NCBI RefSeq assembly: GCF_020858115.1
Contig: NZ_JACYMM010000013.1
Location: 62,001-126,000, forward strand
DNA length: 64,000 nt
Direction of reading: 5' to 3'
Origin: Janthinobacterium sp. FW305-129
GTDB lineage: Bacteria > Pseudomonadota > Gammaproteobacteria > Burkholderiales > Burkholderiaceae_D
Shown here: positions 8,317-16,483 of the stretch, one piece after another
Position numbering within the stretch: the stretch's first letter is position 1
How the letters are laid out: each line of letters opens with the position of its first letter
The notes under the pieces: model-generated
Told to the model about the DNA's origin: nothing
The model's input: the letters and a program-made list of their open reading frames with translations, nothing else
The model's database searches: none
Made by a program: the position numbers and the translations under genes

Positions 8317-9423
8317 TCAATCCTGCTCGTCGATGGGCGGCAGCAAATCCTGCTCCGGCGCTGCCGGCCCGGCCAGCAGCAGCACTTCATTTTCCTGGCT
8401 GTCCGCCGCCGCGTCGCCATAGTCGTAGCCGAGCGGCGCCGCCACTTCCTTCGAGACGATGATGGTTTCCTCTTCGGCCATGTCCGCGGGGGCTGCGGGC
8501 GCATCGGGATCGGCTGCCGCTTCCGCTTCCGGCTGCGTCAGCAGCAGCGCCACTTCGGCCATGGCGCGGAACAGGGCCAGCGACAGCGCAGCGGCGCCCG
8601 CCTGCATCGGGTAATTGCCGTGCATGCGCTGCGCATGCAGCTGGCGGTTCAGGCGGCAGCGCACCACGCGCAGGCCGGCGCGCCGCACGGCGTCGGCGAT
8701 CCCGGGCAGGGCCAGGCGCAGATGGCGCAAGGCGGCTTCTTCGTCGGCGGCCAGCTCCAGCAGCACGCCGTCGCCGGATGGCTCCATCTGGATCACGACC
8801 CGGCCGATGCCGATGATGATCAGTTCGACGCGCAGCGCCACCTTGCCGCGCCGCCTCGGCGTTGCGTCCTCATCCTCGTCGCTGGCCAGCACGCGCAGCA
8901 GCAGGCGCTGGCCGCCCCAGCCATACACGGCAAAGCGCCACGCTTCGCTGTCGACCGTCAACGGTGGACGGGCGCCTTCGCGCAGCAGGGCCGGTTGCTG
9001 CTCGGCCATGAAGAGGTTGCCCGGCACGTGCTGGCCGCGCGCCTGTTCCTGCAGGGCGGCATATTGCTCGCCATACGTCTTGACCATCACGCGCCACGAG
9101 GCGGCCAGCTGCGCCGCGTCGGGCGGCTGCCAGACCAGCTGGCGCGTGAAGAACAGTTGATTGACCTGCATGGCGCTGCTGTCGCGCGGCATGGCGCCGC
9201 CCGTACCGTCGGCGTTCGGCTTGATGAGGGACGCCAGGCTGTCCTGGCCCGGCTGTTGCAGCTGGGCGGGCAGGGTGCCGGCGTCGGGCGCGGGCGCCAT
9301 GTAGGGGCCGATGGGCACCAGCGGCTGCACCACGCCAGGCGTCATCGGTGTCGCCGGGCTGACGTCAAGGCGCTGGGTAATCAGGGGCACAGGATTGCCC
9401 GATGAAATGCGGTCTATCGCCAT
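8317..9423 (-). CDS. FliK-like hook-length control protein (probable)
   Basis: This 368-residue protein has no membrane segment or signal. The first ~100 residues are Pro/Ala/Gln-rich and look disordered. A compact region at about residues 190-290 has the pattern of the FliK C-terminal (Flg_hook) domain: GIGRVVIQMEPSGDGVLLEL, then ALRHLRLALPGIADAVRRAG. The tail is acidic. In lateral systems a fliK homologue (lafE) lies near the flagellin genes, which fits its place between the export operon and the flagellins. FliK measures hook length and triggers the FlhB switch. The assignment rests on domain pattern and context, not a strong motif; it could be another flagellar accessory protein. Confidence 0.5.
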   Translation of the reverse strand: MAIDRISSGNPVPLITQRLDVSPATPMTPGVVQPLVPIGPYMAPAPDAGTLPAQLQQPGQDSLASLIKPNADGTGGAMPRDSSAMQVNQLFFTRQLVWQPPDAAQLAASWRVMVKTYGEQYAALQEQARGQHVPGNLFMAEQQPALLREGARPPLTVDSEAWRFAVYGWGGQRLLLRVLASDEDEDATPRRRGKVALRVELIIIGIGRVVIQMEPSGDGVLLELAADEEAALRHLRLALPGIADAVRRAGLRVVRCRLNRQLHAQRMHGNYPMQAGAAALSLALFRAMAEVALLLTQPEAEAAADPDAPAAPADMAEEETIIVSKEVAAPLGYDYGDAAADSQENEVLLLAGPAAPEQDLLPPIDEQD

Positions 9424-9480
9424 GCCATTGCTTCCTGCTCATACATATTCATCCGATCCGCCATCGCGCCCTGCCAGTAA

Positions 9481-10356
9481 CTATTGTAGTAAAGAAAGAA
9501 TCAGCTTGCTCATGCTCTGGCTTTGCTTGAGCATTGCCGTGCTCGCTTGCAGCAGCATTTGCGCCGAGGTCATGTTGGCGCTTTCAGCCGCGTAATCGAC
9601 ATCCATGATGCGGCCGATGGCGGACCTGGTGTGGGTGATCATGTTGGACAGGTTATTGTAGACGTGGCCGAGCCGGTTCGCGGTGGCGCCCAGCGCCGAG
9701 CGCACGCTGCCCACCTTGTCGACGGCCGCTGCCAGCAGGTCGATCATGCCGTTGGCACTGTTGTTGCTGGCAAATTCGCTGCCGGGCGTGGCGCCGGGCG
9801 CGAAATTGGCCGAGATCGCCTGCAATGCCGCATCCAGGCTGCTCATGTCGCCCGCCACGCTGAACTGCATGGTCTCGCTGCCGGTGGCGCCGATCTGGAA
9901 CGTCATGGCTTGCGACAGGGTGCCCTTGCCGGCGCTGCCGTTGCCCAGCAATAAAGTGCCGCCGTAGCGGGTATTCGTCATCACGTTGTACAGTTCGGCG
10001 CCCAGCGCATCGTATTCGCCCTGCATGGCGTCGCGGTCTTTCTGGTTCGACGAGGCGTCCGCTGCCTGGGTGGCCAGGTCTTTCATGCGCACCAGCATGG
10101 TGGTGACTTCGCCAAACGCGCCTTCGGCCGTTTGCAGCAGCGAGGTGCTGTTTTGCGTGTTGCGCATGGCCACCGCCATGCCGCTGGTCTGGGCGCTCAG
10201 CCTGGTGGCGATCTGCAAGCCGGCCGCGTCGTCCATGGCCGAGTTGATGCGAAAGCCCGTGGAGAGGCGCGTCATCGAGGTCGACAGCATTTGCTGCGCC
10301 CAGCCCATGGCCCGCTGGGCAGACAGTGCGGCAGTATTGGTATGAATGCTCAGCAC
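9481..10356 (-). CDS. Flagellin, copy 1 (lateral-type)
   Basis: This 291-residue flagellin has the conserved D0/D1 coiled-coil ends: MLSIHTNTAALSAQRAMGW, then STGFRINSAMDDAAGLQIA, and the C-terminal GRIMDVDYAAESANMTSAQM...LLQ. The middle (about residues 140-200) is short and Ser/Ala/Gly-rich, so there is almost no surface D2/D3 domain. It is the filament subunit exported by the fliPQR-flhBA gate. The 5' neighbour on the same strand is a paralogue of identical length ending in its own terminator, so this copy probably has its own promoter. Many exposed Ser/Thr residues are available for the glycosylation operon upstream. Confidence 0.95.
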   Translation of the reverse strand: MLSIHTNTAALSAQRAMGWAQQMLSTSMTRLSTGFRINSAMDDAAGLQIATRLSAQTSGMAVAMRNTQNSTSLLQTAEGAFGEVTTMLVRMKDLATQAADASSNQKDRDAMQGEYDALGAELYNVMTNTRYGGTLLLGNGSAGKGTLSQAMTFQIGATGSETMQFSVAGDMSSLDAALQAISANFAPGATPGSEFASNNSANGMIDLLAAAVDKVGSVRSALGATANRLGHVYNNLSNMITHTRSAIGRIMDVDYAAESANMTSAQMLLQASTAMLKQSQSMSKLILSLLQ

Positions 10357-10477
10357 GTGGCGGCTCCGGTAGGCGATTGTTCGGTGTTCTACCTTGTACA
10401 GGCGACTATGCCGGCAACATCGTTAAATATAATGGCAATTTAGTCAAATATGCCGGGAATGCATGCAACCGCAGGCG

Positions 10478-10505
10478 AAAAAAAAGCCAGACCGGAGTCT
10501 GGCTT
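10478..10505 (-). terminator. Terminator of flagellin copy 2
   Basis: A perfect 9-bp stem AAGCCAGAC/GTCTGGCTT with loop CGGA lies at 10484-10505. Read on the minus strand it is followed by a run of eight T. It ends transcription of the flagellin at 10538-11413 before the second flagellin gene. Confidence 0.93.
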
Positions 10506-10537
10506 CGATAGATAGGCCGCGAGCGGCCAGGTCCATA

Positions 10538-11413
10538 TTATTGCAGCAGGGACATGACCATCGAGGACATGCTGTTGCTTTGTTTCAGCATCGCGGTGCC
10601 AGCTTGCAGCAGCATTTGCGACGACGTCATGTTCGAGCTTTCGGTAGCGAAGTCGGTGTCCATGATGCGGCCGGTAGCGGCTTTGGTGTTGGTGGCGATG
10701 TTCGACAAGTTGGTGTTGACGTGGTCCAGACGGTTAGCCGTCGCGCCCAGTGCCGAACGCAGCGTGCTGACGCTGTCGATGGCGGTAGCCAGCAGGCCGA
10801 TGTTGGCGTTGGCGTTGGACGTCAGTTCCGTTGCGCCTGTCGCAGCGGCGCTCGAGAAGTTCGCGCTCAGGCCGGTCAGGGCTGCGTTCAGCGTGCTCAG
10901 ATTGCCGGAAACGTCGAAAGTCATTTTTTCGGTCGAGCTTGCACCGATCTGGAAGGTCATCGAGGTCGACAGCGTGCCGTCAGCTGCAGCGCTACCTTTG
11001 CCCAGCAACTTGGTGCCGCCGAACGTGGTGTTGGTCATGACGTTGTACAGCTCTTGGCCCAATGCATTATATTCAGCTTGCATTGCGGTCTTGTCGTTTG
11101 CGGTCGACGAAGCATCGGCTGCCTGGGTGGCCAGATCTTTCATGCGCACCAGCATGTTGGTCACTTCGGCGAATGCGCCTTCGGCCGTTTGCAGCATCGA
11201 GGTGCTGTTTTGCGTGTTGTTCATCGCAACGGTCATGCCGCTGGTTTGTGCTTTCAGGCGGGTTGCGATTTGCAGGCCGGCAGCGTCATCCATTGCCGAA
11301 TTGATGCGGAAGCCGGTGCTCAGGCGCGTCATCGAAGTCGACAGCTTGGATTGGGTATTCGTGATCGAATTTTGTGCCGACAGGGAAGCAGCGTTGGTGT
11401 GAAGGCTCAGCAT
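10538..11413 (-). CDS. Flagellin, copy 2 (lateral-type)
   Basis: This 291-residue flagellin begins MLSLHTNAASLSAQNSITN and shares the STGFRINSAMDDAAGLQIA block and the ATGRIMDTDFATESSNMTSSQM tail region with copy 1. The central part (about residues 140-205) is richer in Ser and Thr (for example LTGLSANFSSAAATGATELT), giving more potential O-glycosylation sites. It is the flagellin nearest the glycosylation operon, 193 bp downstream of the Rieske gene, and has its own terminator at 10478-10505. A GAGG-type ribosome site is not obvious; the ATG at 11413 gives the standard N-terminus. Confidence 0.95.
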   Translation of the reverse strand: MLSLHTNAASLSAQNSITNTQSKLSTSMTRLSTGFRINSAMDDAAGLQIATRLKAQTSGMTVAMNNTQNSTSMLQTAEGAFAEVTNMLVRMKDLATQAADASSTANDKTAMQAEYNALGQELYNVMTNTTFGGTKLLGKGSAAADGTLSTSMTFQIGASSTEKMTFDVSGNLSTLNAALTGLSANFSSAAATGATELTSNANANIGLLATAIDSVSTLRSALGATANRLDHVNTNLSNIATNTKAATGRIMDTDFATESSNMTSSQMLLQAGTAMLKQSNSMSSMVMSLLQ

Positions 11414-11515
11414 GGTGTCATTCCTAATTTAGTGGTTACGGTGAGGAGCGACGTTTATCTGCTCCTATCAGTACAAGACGACCGTCCAGGCAGCTTAATT
11501 AAATGCTTTAAGGAA

Positions 11516-11539
11516 ATTTTTGAAAATATTTTCAAAAAT
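11516..11539. promoter_or_regulatory. 24-bp AT-rich perfect palindrome upstream of flagellin copy 2
   Basis: Positions 11516-11539 form a perfect palindrome: ATTTTTGAAAAT followed by its reverse complement. It lies about 100 bp upstream of the flagellin start at 11413 and between that gene and the Rieske stop. It may be an operator or an intrinsic bend site. It has no T-run positioned to be a good terminator for the leftward Rieske operon, although a weak terminator role cannot be excluded. Confidence 0.55.
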
Positions 11540-11606
11540 AGTGCGGTACAGGCTATTTTCCAGCGATTGCGCCGCAAACTCGATGCGAGCTGACTGGGTG
11601 TATCGC

Positions 11607-12626
11607 TCAATCGCCTGCGGCGGCAAGCAGGCAGGCGCGGAAATGCGCGATTTTCTCTTCATCGCTGGACAGGATGCCAAAGCGCGTGTTGTCGGCGGCA
11701 TCTTTGGCGATGCGCTTGCAGATGGCATGATCTTCATCAAATACCTGCCGGTTCATGCGCGCGCTGGAATCGAAAAAATTTTGCAGCGCGGCCGCACTGG
11801 ATGGATTGACGGCGCCATTGAGCAGGCGGCTGGAAAAGTGTGTGCGCCACGGCTGCGCGGACGGGAAGAAGTGCTGCAGCGAGTAGGAATACGAGTAGGT
11901 CGACGAGAGCATGGTAAATGGAAACAGATACAGGCTCTGGTAGCCTTCGTATTGCTGGTCCAGCTGGAACAGGCGTTTGATGGAGCGCAACTTTTTCGCC
12001 ATGGGGGCGTTGCCCAGTTCCGCCTGCCACACGGAAGTCCACGGCGTAAAGTGGTTGCTGCCATCGCCGAGTTGCAATTCCGCCAGTGATTCGGGATGGA
12101 CGAAAGGCACGTGCAGCGGTTCCAGCGCATTTTCCAGCGCGATGCGCCAGTCGCACTCATATATATAGGCGTTCACGTCGCTGCGGCCCGCGATGTTGAA
12201 GGAAATATCGGCCAGCAGCGCGTAGGTGTCGCCCAGCTGTTCGTCCAGCGTCATGCGCGGCGCGGGGGCGGCGAACAGGAAGTCGGCGCACCAGTCCAGT
12301 TGCAGCGTGTGCAGCTTTGCGTTGTCCAGTTCGTTTTGCGCATAGCGTTCGCGGCAGGGAATATGCATGGCGCCGGCGCGGTAGGACCAGCCGTGGTAGG
12401 GGCAGGCCAGCGGCGCGTTGCCATGCGTTTCCGTGAAAAAACGCGTGCCGCGGTGCGGGCACAAATTGTCGAAGGCCAGCAGATTGCCCTGGTCGTTATA
12501 CACGACCACTTCTTCGCCCAGCCATTCGAGTTTGAGATAGTCGCCGCTGGACGGCAGTTCGCTGCGATGGCACAGCAGGTGCCAGAAGCCGTCGCGTAAT
12601 TGTTGTGCTTGTTGCATGGGATTCAT
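11607..12626 (-). CDS. Rieske [2Fe-2S] oxygenase, aromatic-ring-hydroxylase alpha-subunit-like
   Basis: This 339-residue protein has an N-terminal Rieske domain with ligands C56 and H58 (DNLCPHRG) and C75 and H78 (CPYHGW). A C-terminal catalytic domain carries the mononuclear iron ligands H172 and H177 in ALEPLHVPFVHPE. Rieske oxygenases hydroxylate, demethylate or oxidise small substrates using electrons from a separate reductase; no reductase or ferredoxin gene is nearby. It is the last gene of the leftward glycosylation operon, and its ATG overlaps the stop of the NeuD-like gene (ATGA). The context suggests oxidation of the acyl group or sugar of the flagellin glycan; the actual substrate is unknown. 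Confidence 0.85.
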   Translation of the reverse strand: MNPMQQAQQLRDGFWHLLCHRSELPSSGDYLKLEWLGEEVVVYNDQGNLLAFDNLCPHRGTRFFTETHGNAPLACPYHGWSYRAGAMHIPCRERYAQNELDNAKLHTLQLDWCADFLFAAPAPRMTLDEQLGDTYALLADISFNIAGRSDVNAYIYECDWRIALENALEPLHVPFVHPESLAELQLGDGSNHFTPWTSVWQAELGNAPMAKKLRSIKRLFQLDQQYEGYQSLYLFPFTMLSSTYSYSYSLQHFFPSAQPWRTHFSSRLLNGAVNPSSAAALQNFFDSSARMNRQVFDEDHAICKRIAKDAADNTRFGILSSDEEKIAHFRACLLAAAGD

Positions 12627-13255
12627 AAGGTCTTGGCCGGTTGGGCATATACGGTGGCGCCATCGGCGACGCGGCGCATCACCACGGCGCCAGCGCCGAC
12701 GGTGGCGCGTTCGCCGACGGCGACGCGCGGCAGGACGGAGGCGCCCGAACCCACCATCACTGCCGCGCCCAGGCGCACGGCGCCCGTGATGTCAACGTGC
12801 GAACTGAGCGTGCAGCCCTTGCCCAGCACGGCGTCATGGCCGACGCTGGAGTAGCTGTTGATGGTGACGAAGTCGCCCACGTCGCTGCCGGCCGAGACCA
12901 GGGCGAATGGGCACACGACCACGCCCTGTCCCAGGCGGGCCGTGCGCGCCACGATGGCGCTCGGGTGGATCAGCGTGTGGAAGCGCGCGCCGCGCGCCGC
13001 CAGTTCTTCCGCGATGCGCAGCTTGGCTTGCGGCGCGCCGATCGCCAGCAGCAACGCGTCGCCGGGGGCCGGTTGATATTGCTGAATGCTGCCGAGCACA
13101 GGATAAGCATAGTCGGCGTCCAGCGCGGGCATGGCGGGCATGGTGTCGTCCAGCAAGCCGGCGATGCGCTCGCTGGCGGGATCGAGACTGTCTTCCAGCC
13201 AGCACAGCAGTTCACGGGCAAAGCGGCCGGCGCCGACGACGATGATGTTTTTCAT
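12623..13255 (-). CDS. NeuD/PglD-family sugar O- or N-acyltransferase
   Basis: This 210-residue protein has an N-terminal Rossmann-like half (MKNIIVVGAGRFARELLCWL) and a C-terminal left-handed beta-helix built from hexapeptide repeats (about residues 95-205). SYSSVGHDAVLG holds the usual catalytic His. Family members acetylate sialic acids or UDP-bacillosamine precursors. The frame is open far upstream to 13447, but the ATG at 13255 gives the canonical start. It is the second acyltransferase of the glycosylation operon, with its stop overlapping the Rieske start by 4 bp. Confidence 0.85.
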   Translation of the reverse strand: MKNIIVVGAGRFARELLCWLEDSLDPASERIAGLLDDTMPAMPALDADYAYPVLGSIQQYQPAPGDALLLAIGAPQAKLRIAEELAARGARFHTLIHPSAIVARTARLGQGVVVCPFALVSAGSDVGDFVTINSYSSVGHDAVLGKGCTLSSHVDITGAVRLGAAVMVGSGASVLPRVAVGERATVGAGAVVMRRVADGATVYAQPAKTL

Positions 13256-13295
13256 GTAATTTCCAGTAGATGATCGGGCAGATGGACGTGTCGCT

Positions 13296-14054
13296 TTAGC
13301 GCGCCAGGTAGCCGCCGTCGACGGCCCAGGTGGCGCCGCTGACCCAGCGTCCCGCCGGCGACAGCAGGAAGGCCGCCGTTTGCGCGATATCATCGCTGTT
13401 GCCGAAACCCAAGGGGTGGCGCTGCTGGTAAGCTTGCATCGCTTCATCGGGCAAGCCGCGCGTCAGGCGCGCATGCATTTCAGTGGCGACGGCGCCGGCG
13501 GCAATGCTGTTGACGCGCATCGCGCGCGGTGCCAGTTCCACGGCCAGTGCGCGCACGAGGCCGTCGATGGCGGCCTTGGCCGCCGAATACACGCTCATGC
13601 CCGACTGGCCGCTCTGGCCCGCCACCGACGACATGAACAACAGCGCCGCGCCATCGCGCATCACGCCGCGCAGGGCGGCCGCGCGCGCCAGCGCCAGCGC
13701 CGTCTTCACGCTGGAATCGAAGACGTCGTCAAATTGTTGCTCCTTCGATAGCTTTACGGGGCGCAGCAGTTCCACGCCCGCGGCGTGGAAGAGGCCGGAA
13801 AACGGCCGCTCTTCGCTGACCCGTTTCATGAAGTCGACGATGTGGTCGCCGCCATCGAGCGTCAGCGTTTCGGCCACGTGGCCGTCGCCGGGCAGCGCCT
13901 GCAAGGTCTGCTCCAGGCGCTGTGCGTCGCGGCCCGTGATCAGCAACTGGGCGCCGCAGCGCGCCAGCAGCAGCGCCGTATCGCGGCCGATGCCGGACGA
14001 CGCGCCGGTGACGAGAATACGCTGGCCGGCGAGCATGTCGGAAGTAAATATCAT
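13296..14054 (-). CDS. SDR-family oxidoreductase (FabG-like ketoreductase)
   Basis: This 252-residue short-chain dehydrogenase has the cofactor motif GASSGIG near residues 17-23, the catalytic Ser in FMSSVAGQ and the YSAAK motif, and ends with the usual GGYLAR tail. It starts 4 bp after the second synthase III gene. With two ketoacyl-ACP synthases and an ACP next door, reduction of a 3-ketoacyl-ACP to a 3-hydroxyacyl-ACP is the natural role (inference). Sugar oxidoreduction is the alternative. Confidence 0.85.
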   Translation of the reverse strand: MIFTSDMLAGQRILVTGASSGIGRDTALLLARCGAQLLITGRDAQRLEQTLQALPGDGHVAETLTLDGGDHIVDFMKRVSEERPFSGLFHAAGVELLRPVKLSKEQQFDDVFDSSVKTALALARAAALRGVMRDGAALLFMSSVAGQSGQSGMSVYSAAKAAIDGLVRALAVELAPRAMRVNSIAAGAVATEMHARLTRGLPDEAMQAYQQRHPLGFGNSDDIAQTAAFLLSPAGRWVSGATWAVDGGYLAR

Positions 14055-14058
14055 GGGA

Positions 14059-15114
14059 TCAGATTTCTATCAGGCGGTTGACGCGCAGCGACCCGAGATT
14101 GAGCAGGGCGGCCGACCAGGAATAGCCGACGCCGAAGCCGAACATGGCCACGTTCTTGCCTTGCGCGTGTGCTCCGAGGCTGGTGCAGATCAGCAGCGGA
14201 ATCGAGGCGCTCGAGGTATTGCCATAGCGGTCCATATTGATGGGCGCGCGTTCGGGCGGCAGCCTGGTCTTCTTGATAATGTGCTTGAGCATGAAGGTAT
14301 TGGCCTGGTGGAACAGGAAAGCATCGATCTGTTCCGCCTGGCGTCCGGAAAAATGCAGCAGGTCGGCTACCAGCGGCGGGATGTTCTTCAGCGTGAAATT
14401 GAAGATTTCGCCGCCATCCATGTACAGCTTGGCCGCATCGCGCTGCGCCAGGCGCGCATCGTCGCCGAGGTAGGGGCGGCAGGCGCTGGCGGCCATCATC
14501 AGGTGGCGCTCGCCGCTGCCGTCGCTGCCGAGGATGAAGTGGCTGGGCGTCGCCGCGGGGTCGAATTCCAGCGCGCTGGCCGTGCCTGCGTCGCCAAACA
14601 GCAGCGCCGTGGCGCGGTCGCTGTCGTCGACCGTCTTGCTGATGGTGTCGCCCACCAGCAGCAGCACGCGCCCGATGGCCTGGCCGTCGAGCATCCGCGA
14701 TGCCAGCCACAGGCCGTAAGCGTAGGCCGAGCAGCCCAGGTTGACGTCGAACGCCACGCAAGCCTTGTGCAGGCCCAGACGGCCATGCAGCGCGCAGGCG
14801 GTAGCCGGCAGCACATAATCGGGGGTTTGCGAGATGAAAATCAGCGCATCGACGCTGTCGCGTTCCCAGCCCAGGTCGGCCAGCAGGGTTTCCGCCGCCG
14901 CCTGGCACAGGTCGGCCGTGGTCTGTCCTTCCGGCGCGCGGCGGCGCGACTGCACGCCGATCATCTTGCTCACGTCGGCCACGCCGGCGGCGCCAAAGCG
15001 CTCCTCGAACGCGGCATTGTGGATTTCCGTGCGCGGCAAGGCGCAGACGACGCCGCGCAAGGCAAGGTGCGCGGCGGTAAACGGCAAGCCCGAAGCGAGG
15101 CGCAGGCTGGACAT
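14059..15114 (-). CDS. 3-oxoacyl-ACP synthase III-like protein, copy B
   Basis: This 351-residue KAS III-family protein has an intact Cys-His-Asn triad: C128 in VNLGCSAYAYG, H269 in FLFHQANTF and N299 in DRYGNTSSASIP. KAS III enzymes start acyl chains by condensing an acyl-CoA with malonyl-ACP, or move acyl groups. An in-frame GTG-type extension reaches 15165, but the ATG at 15114 lies 2 bp after the ACP stop and gives a normal start. The paired synthase, ACP and SDR suggest a short dedicated acyl-building module. It differs strongly in sequence from copy A, so it is not a recent duplicate. Confidence 0.9.
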   Translation of the reverse strand: MSSLRLASGLPFTAAHLALRGVVCALPRTEIHNAAFEERFGAAGVADVSKMIGVQSRRRAPEGQTTADLCQAAAETLLADLGWERDSVDALIFISQTPDYVLPATACALHGRLGLHKACVAFDVNLGCSAYAYGLWLASRMLDGQAIGRVLLLVGDTISKTVDDSDRATALLFGDAGTASALEFDPAATPSHFILGSDGSGERHLMMAASACRPYLGDDARLAQRDAAKLYMDGGEIFNFTLKNIPPLVADLLHFSGRQAEQIDAFLFHQANTFMLKHIIKKTRLPPERAPINMDRYGNTSSASIPLLICTSLGAHAQGKNVAMFGFGVGYSWSAALLNLGSLRVNRLIEI

Positions 15115-15116
15115 GT

Positions 15117-15341
15117 TCAGGCCTTGACGGTGATCAATGCCAGCACGTCGGCCATGGTAACGCACTGCGCCAGGGCCTGGCCATCGAGCATCTGGTCGAA
15201 CAGGTCGTCAACCAGTGCGATGGTGGAAATGATGGCCAGCGAATCCCAGGCATAGTCGCCCAGGTTCAGCTGCGGGCCGATCTTGTCGGCGTCGATTTCC
15301 AGGATGTCGGCCATGCCGTTGAAAAATTCTTGCATAATCAT
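15117..15341 (-). CDS. Dedicated acyl carrier protein
   Basis: This 74-residue acidic protein carries the phosphopantetheine motif YAWDSLAII with Ser34, preceded by a helix like that of AcpP and followed by VDDLFDQML. It would carry the growing acyl chain between the two flanking synthase III proteins. The start is ATG at 15341; a second ATG at 15335 is also possible. The sequence is clearly distant from the housekeeping AcpP (which has a DSLDTVEL-type motif), pointing to a specialised pathway. Confidence 0.9.
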   Translation of the reverse strand: MIMQEFFNGMADILEIDADKIGPQLNLGDYAWDSLAIISTIALVDDLFDQMLDGQALAQCVTMADVLALITVKA

Positions 15342-15409
15342 TTCTTTCGGAATAAGTAACAGGTCAGTGAGCAGGGGGTTCTCGGCGTCGCGCCGTCAGT
15401 GGGGGCATC

Positions 15410-16426
15410 CTACAGGCGCGCCAGGGTGCCAGCCCAAGAATAGCCGACGCCAAAGCCCAGCAGCAGGGCGGTGTCGCCGGGACGGATGCGGCCCGACTGG
15501 CGCGCCCGCGCGATGGCGATCGGTATGGTCGAGGAGACAGTATTGCCGACGGTATCGATTTCAATCACGAATTTGGCTTCCGGGATGCGGATCTTTCGGC
15601 GCAGGGCGTCGAGCATGAATTTATTGGCCTGATGGAAGATCACGTGGTCGATATCGTCCAGCGTCTTGCCGGCGGCGTCGAGCAATTCCCGCATTGTACG
15701 CGGCACCGCGCCCAGTGTGAACTGGACGATCTCGGCGCCGTCCATGAACAGGTCGTCCTGGCTGCGCCAGTTTCCCGAGGCATCTTCTTTTTCTACCGCC
15801 GTGTCCGCGCTGCGCGGCAGGCGCATGGCGCCGGCCGGGACGATCAGGTTCTGCGCGCCGCTGCCGTCCGTGCCCAGCACGAAAGGCCCCAGCCCCTGCT
15901 GCGCCGCGCCGCCCGTCACCAGGCTGGCCGCCGCCGCGTCGCCAAACAGGGTGCGCACGCTGCGGTCGCGCGGATTGATGAACTTGGAATACGTATCGGC
16001 CGTCAGGATCAGCACCTGCTTGCGGATGCCGGCCTCGATCAGGCCCTTGGCCATCGCCAGTGCGTACACATAGCCGGAGCAGCCGAGGTTGATATCCAGC
16101 GCGCCGCACGAGGTGGGCAAGCCCAGGCGCTGCTGCAGAACGCAGGAGCTGCTGGGCAGCAAATGGTCGGGCGCCTGTGTGCACAGGATCAGGAAGTCGA
16201 TGCCGGCGCGCGCGATGTCGTGGCTGGCGAACAGTTTTTCCGCCGCATGGTAGGCCAGGTCGCTGGCCGTTTCATCGGGTGCGGCGATATGCCGCTCGGC
16301 AATGCCAGTCTTGTCGAAGATCTTTTGCACCGACCAGTCGTCCAATTCCTGCGCCAGGGCGTCGTTGGTCAGCGTGGCCAGTGGCAGATGATAGGCGACG
16401 GCGGTAAGTTGGGCGTGGTTCTGCAT
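15410..16426 (-). CDS. 3-oxoacyl-ACP synthase III-like protein, copy A
   Basis: This 338-residue protein is of typical FabH length. The triad is intact: C116 in INLGCSGYVYA, H265 in VIFHQANKF and N295 in DTVGNTVSSTIP. The GFGVGYSW motif near the C-terminus is shared with copy B. It lies between the CatB-like acyltransferase (57 bp) and the ACP (68 bp). The likely role is loading or condensation of a short acyl unit on the neighbouring ACP. The housekeeping FabH should be elsewhere with other fab genes, so this copy belongs to the glycan operon. Confidence 0.9.
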   Translation of the reverse strand: MQNHAQLTAVAYHLPLATLTNDALAQELDDWSVQKIFDKTGIAERHIAAPDETASDLAYHAAEKLFASHDIARAGIDFLILCTQAPDHLLPSSSCVLQQRLGLPTSCGALDINLGCSGYVYALAMAKGLIEAGIRKQVLILTADTYSKFINPRDRSVRTLFGDAAAASLVTGGAAQQGLGPFVLGTDGSGAQNLIVPAGAMRLPRSADTAVEKEDASGNWRSQDDLFMDGAEIVQFTLGAVPRTMRELLDAAGKTLDDIDHVIFHQANKFMLDALRRKIRIPEAKFVIEIDTVGNTVSSTIPIAIARARQSGRIRPGDTALLLGFGVGYSWAGTLARL

Positions 16427-16483
16427 GCGGGGCCGTTGGGTCAGTTGTCAGTGGAGTCAGGGGAGAGGGGGAGTTGGCGATCC

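Noticed and set aside
11414..11500. Sigma28 promoter for flagellin copy 2 (TAAAGCAT with a GCC 11 bp later)
   Set aside because: The -35-like part fits, but the -10 region is a poor match to GCCGATAA, so it was not annotated.
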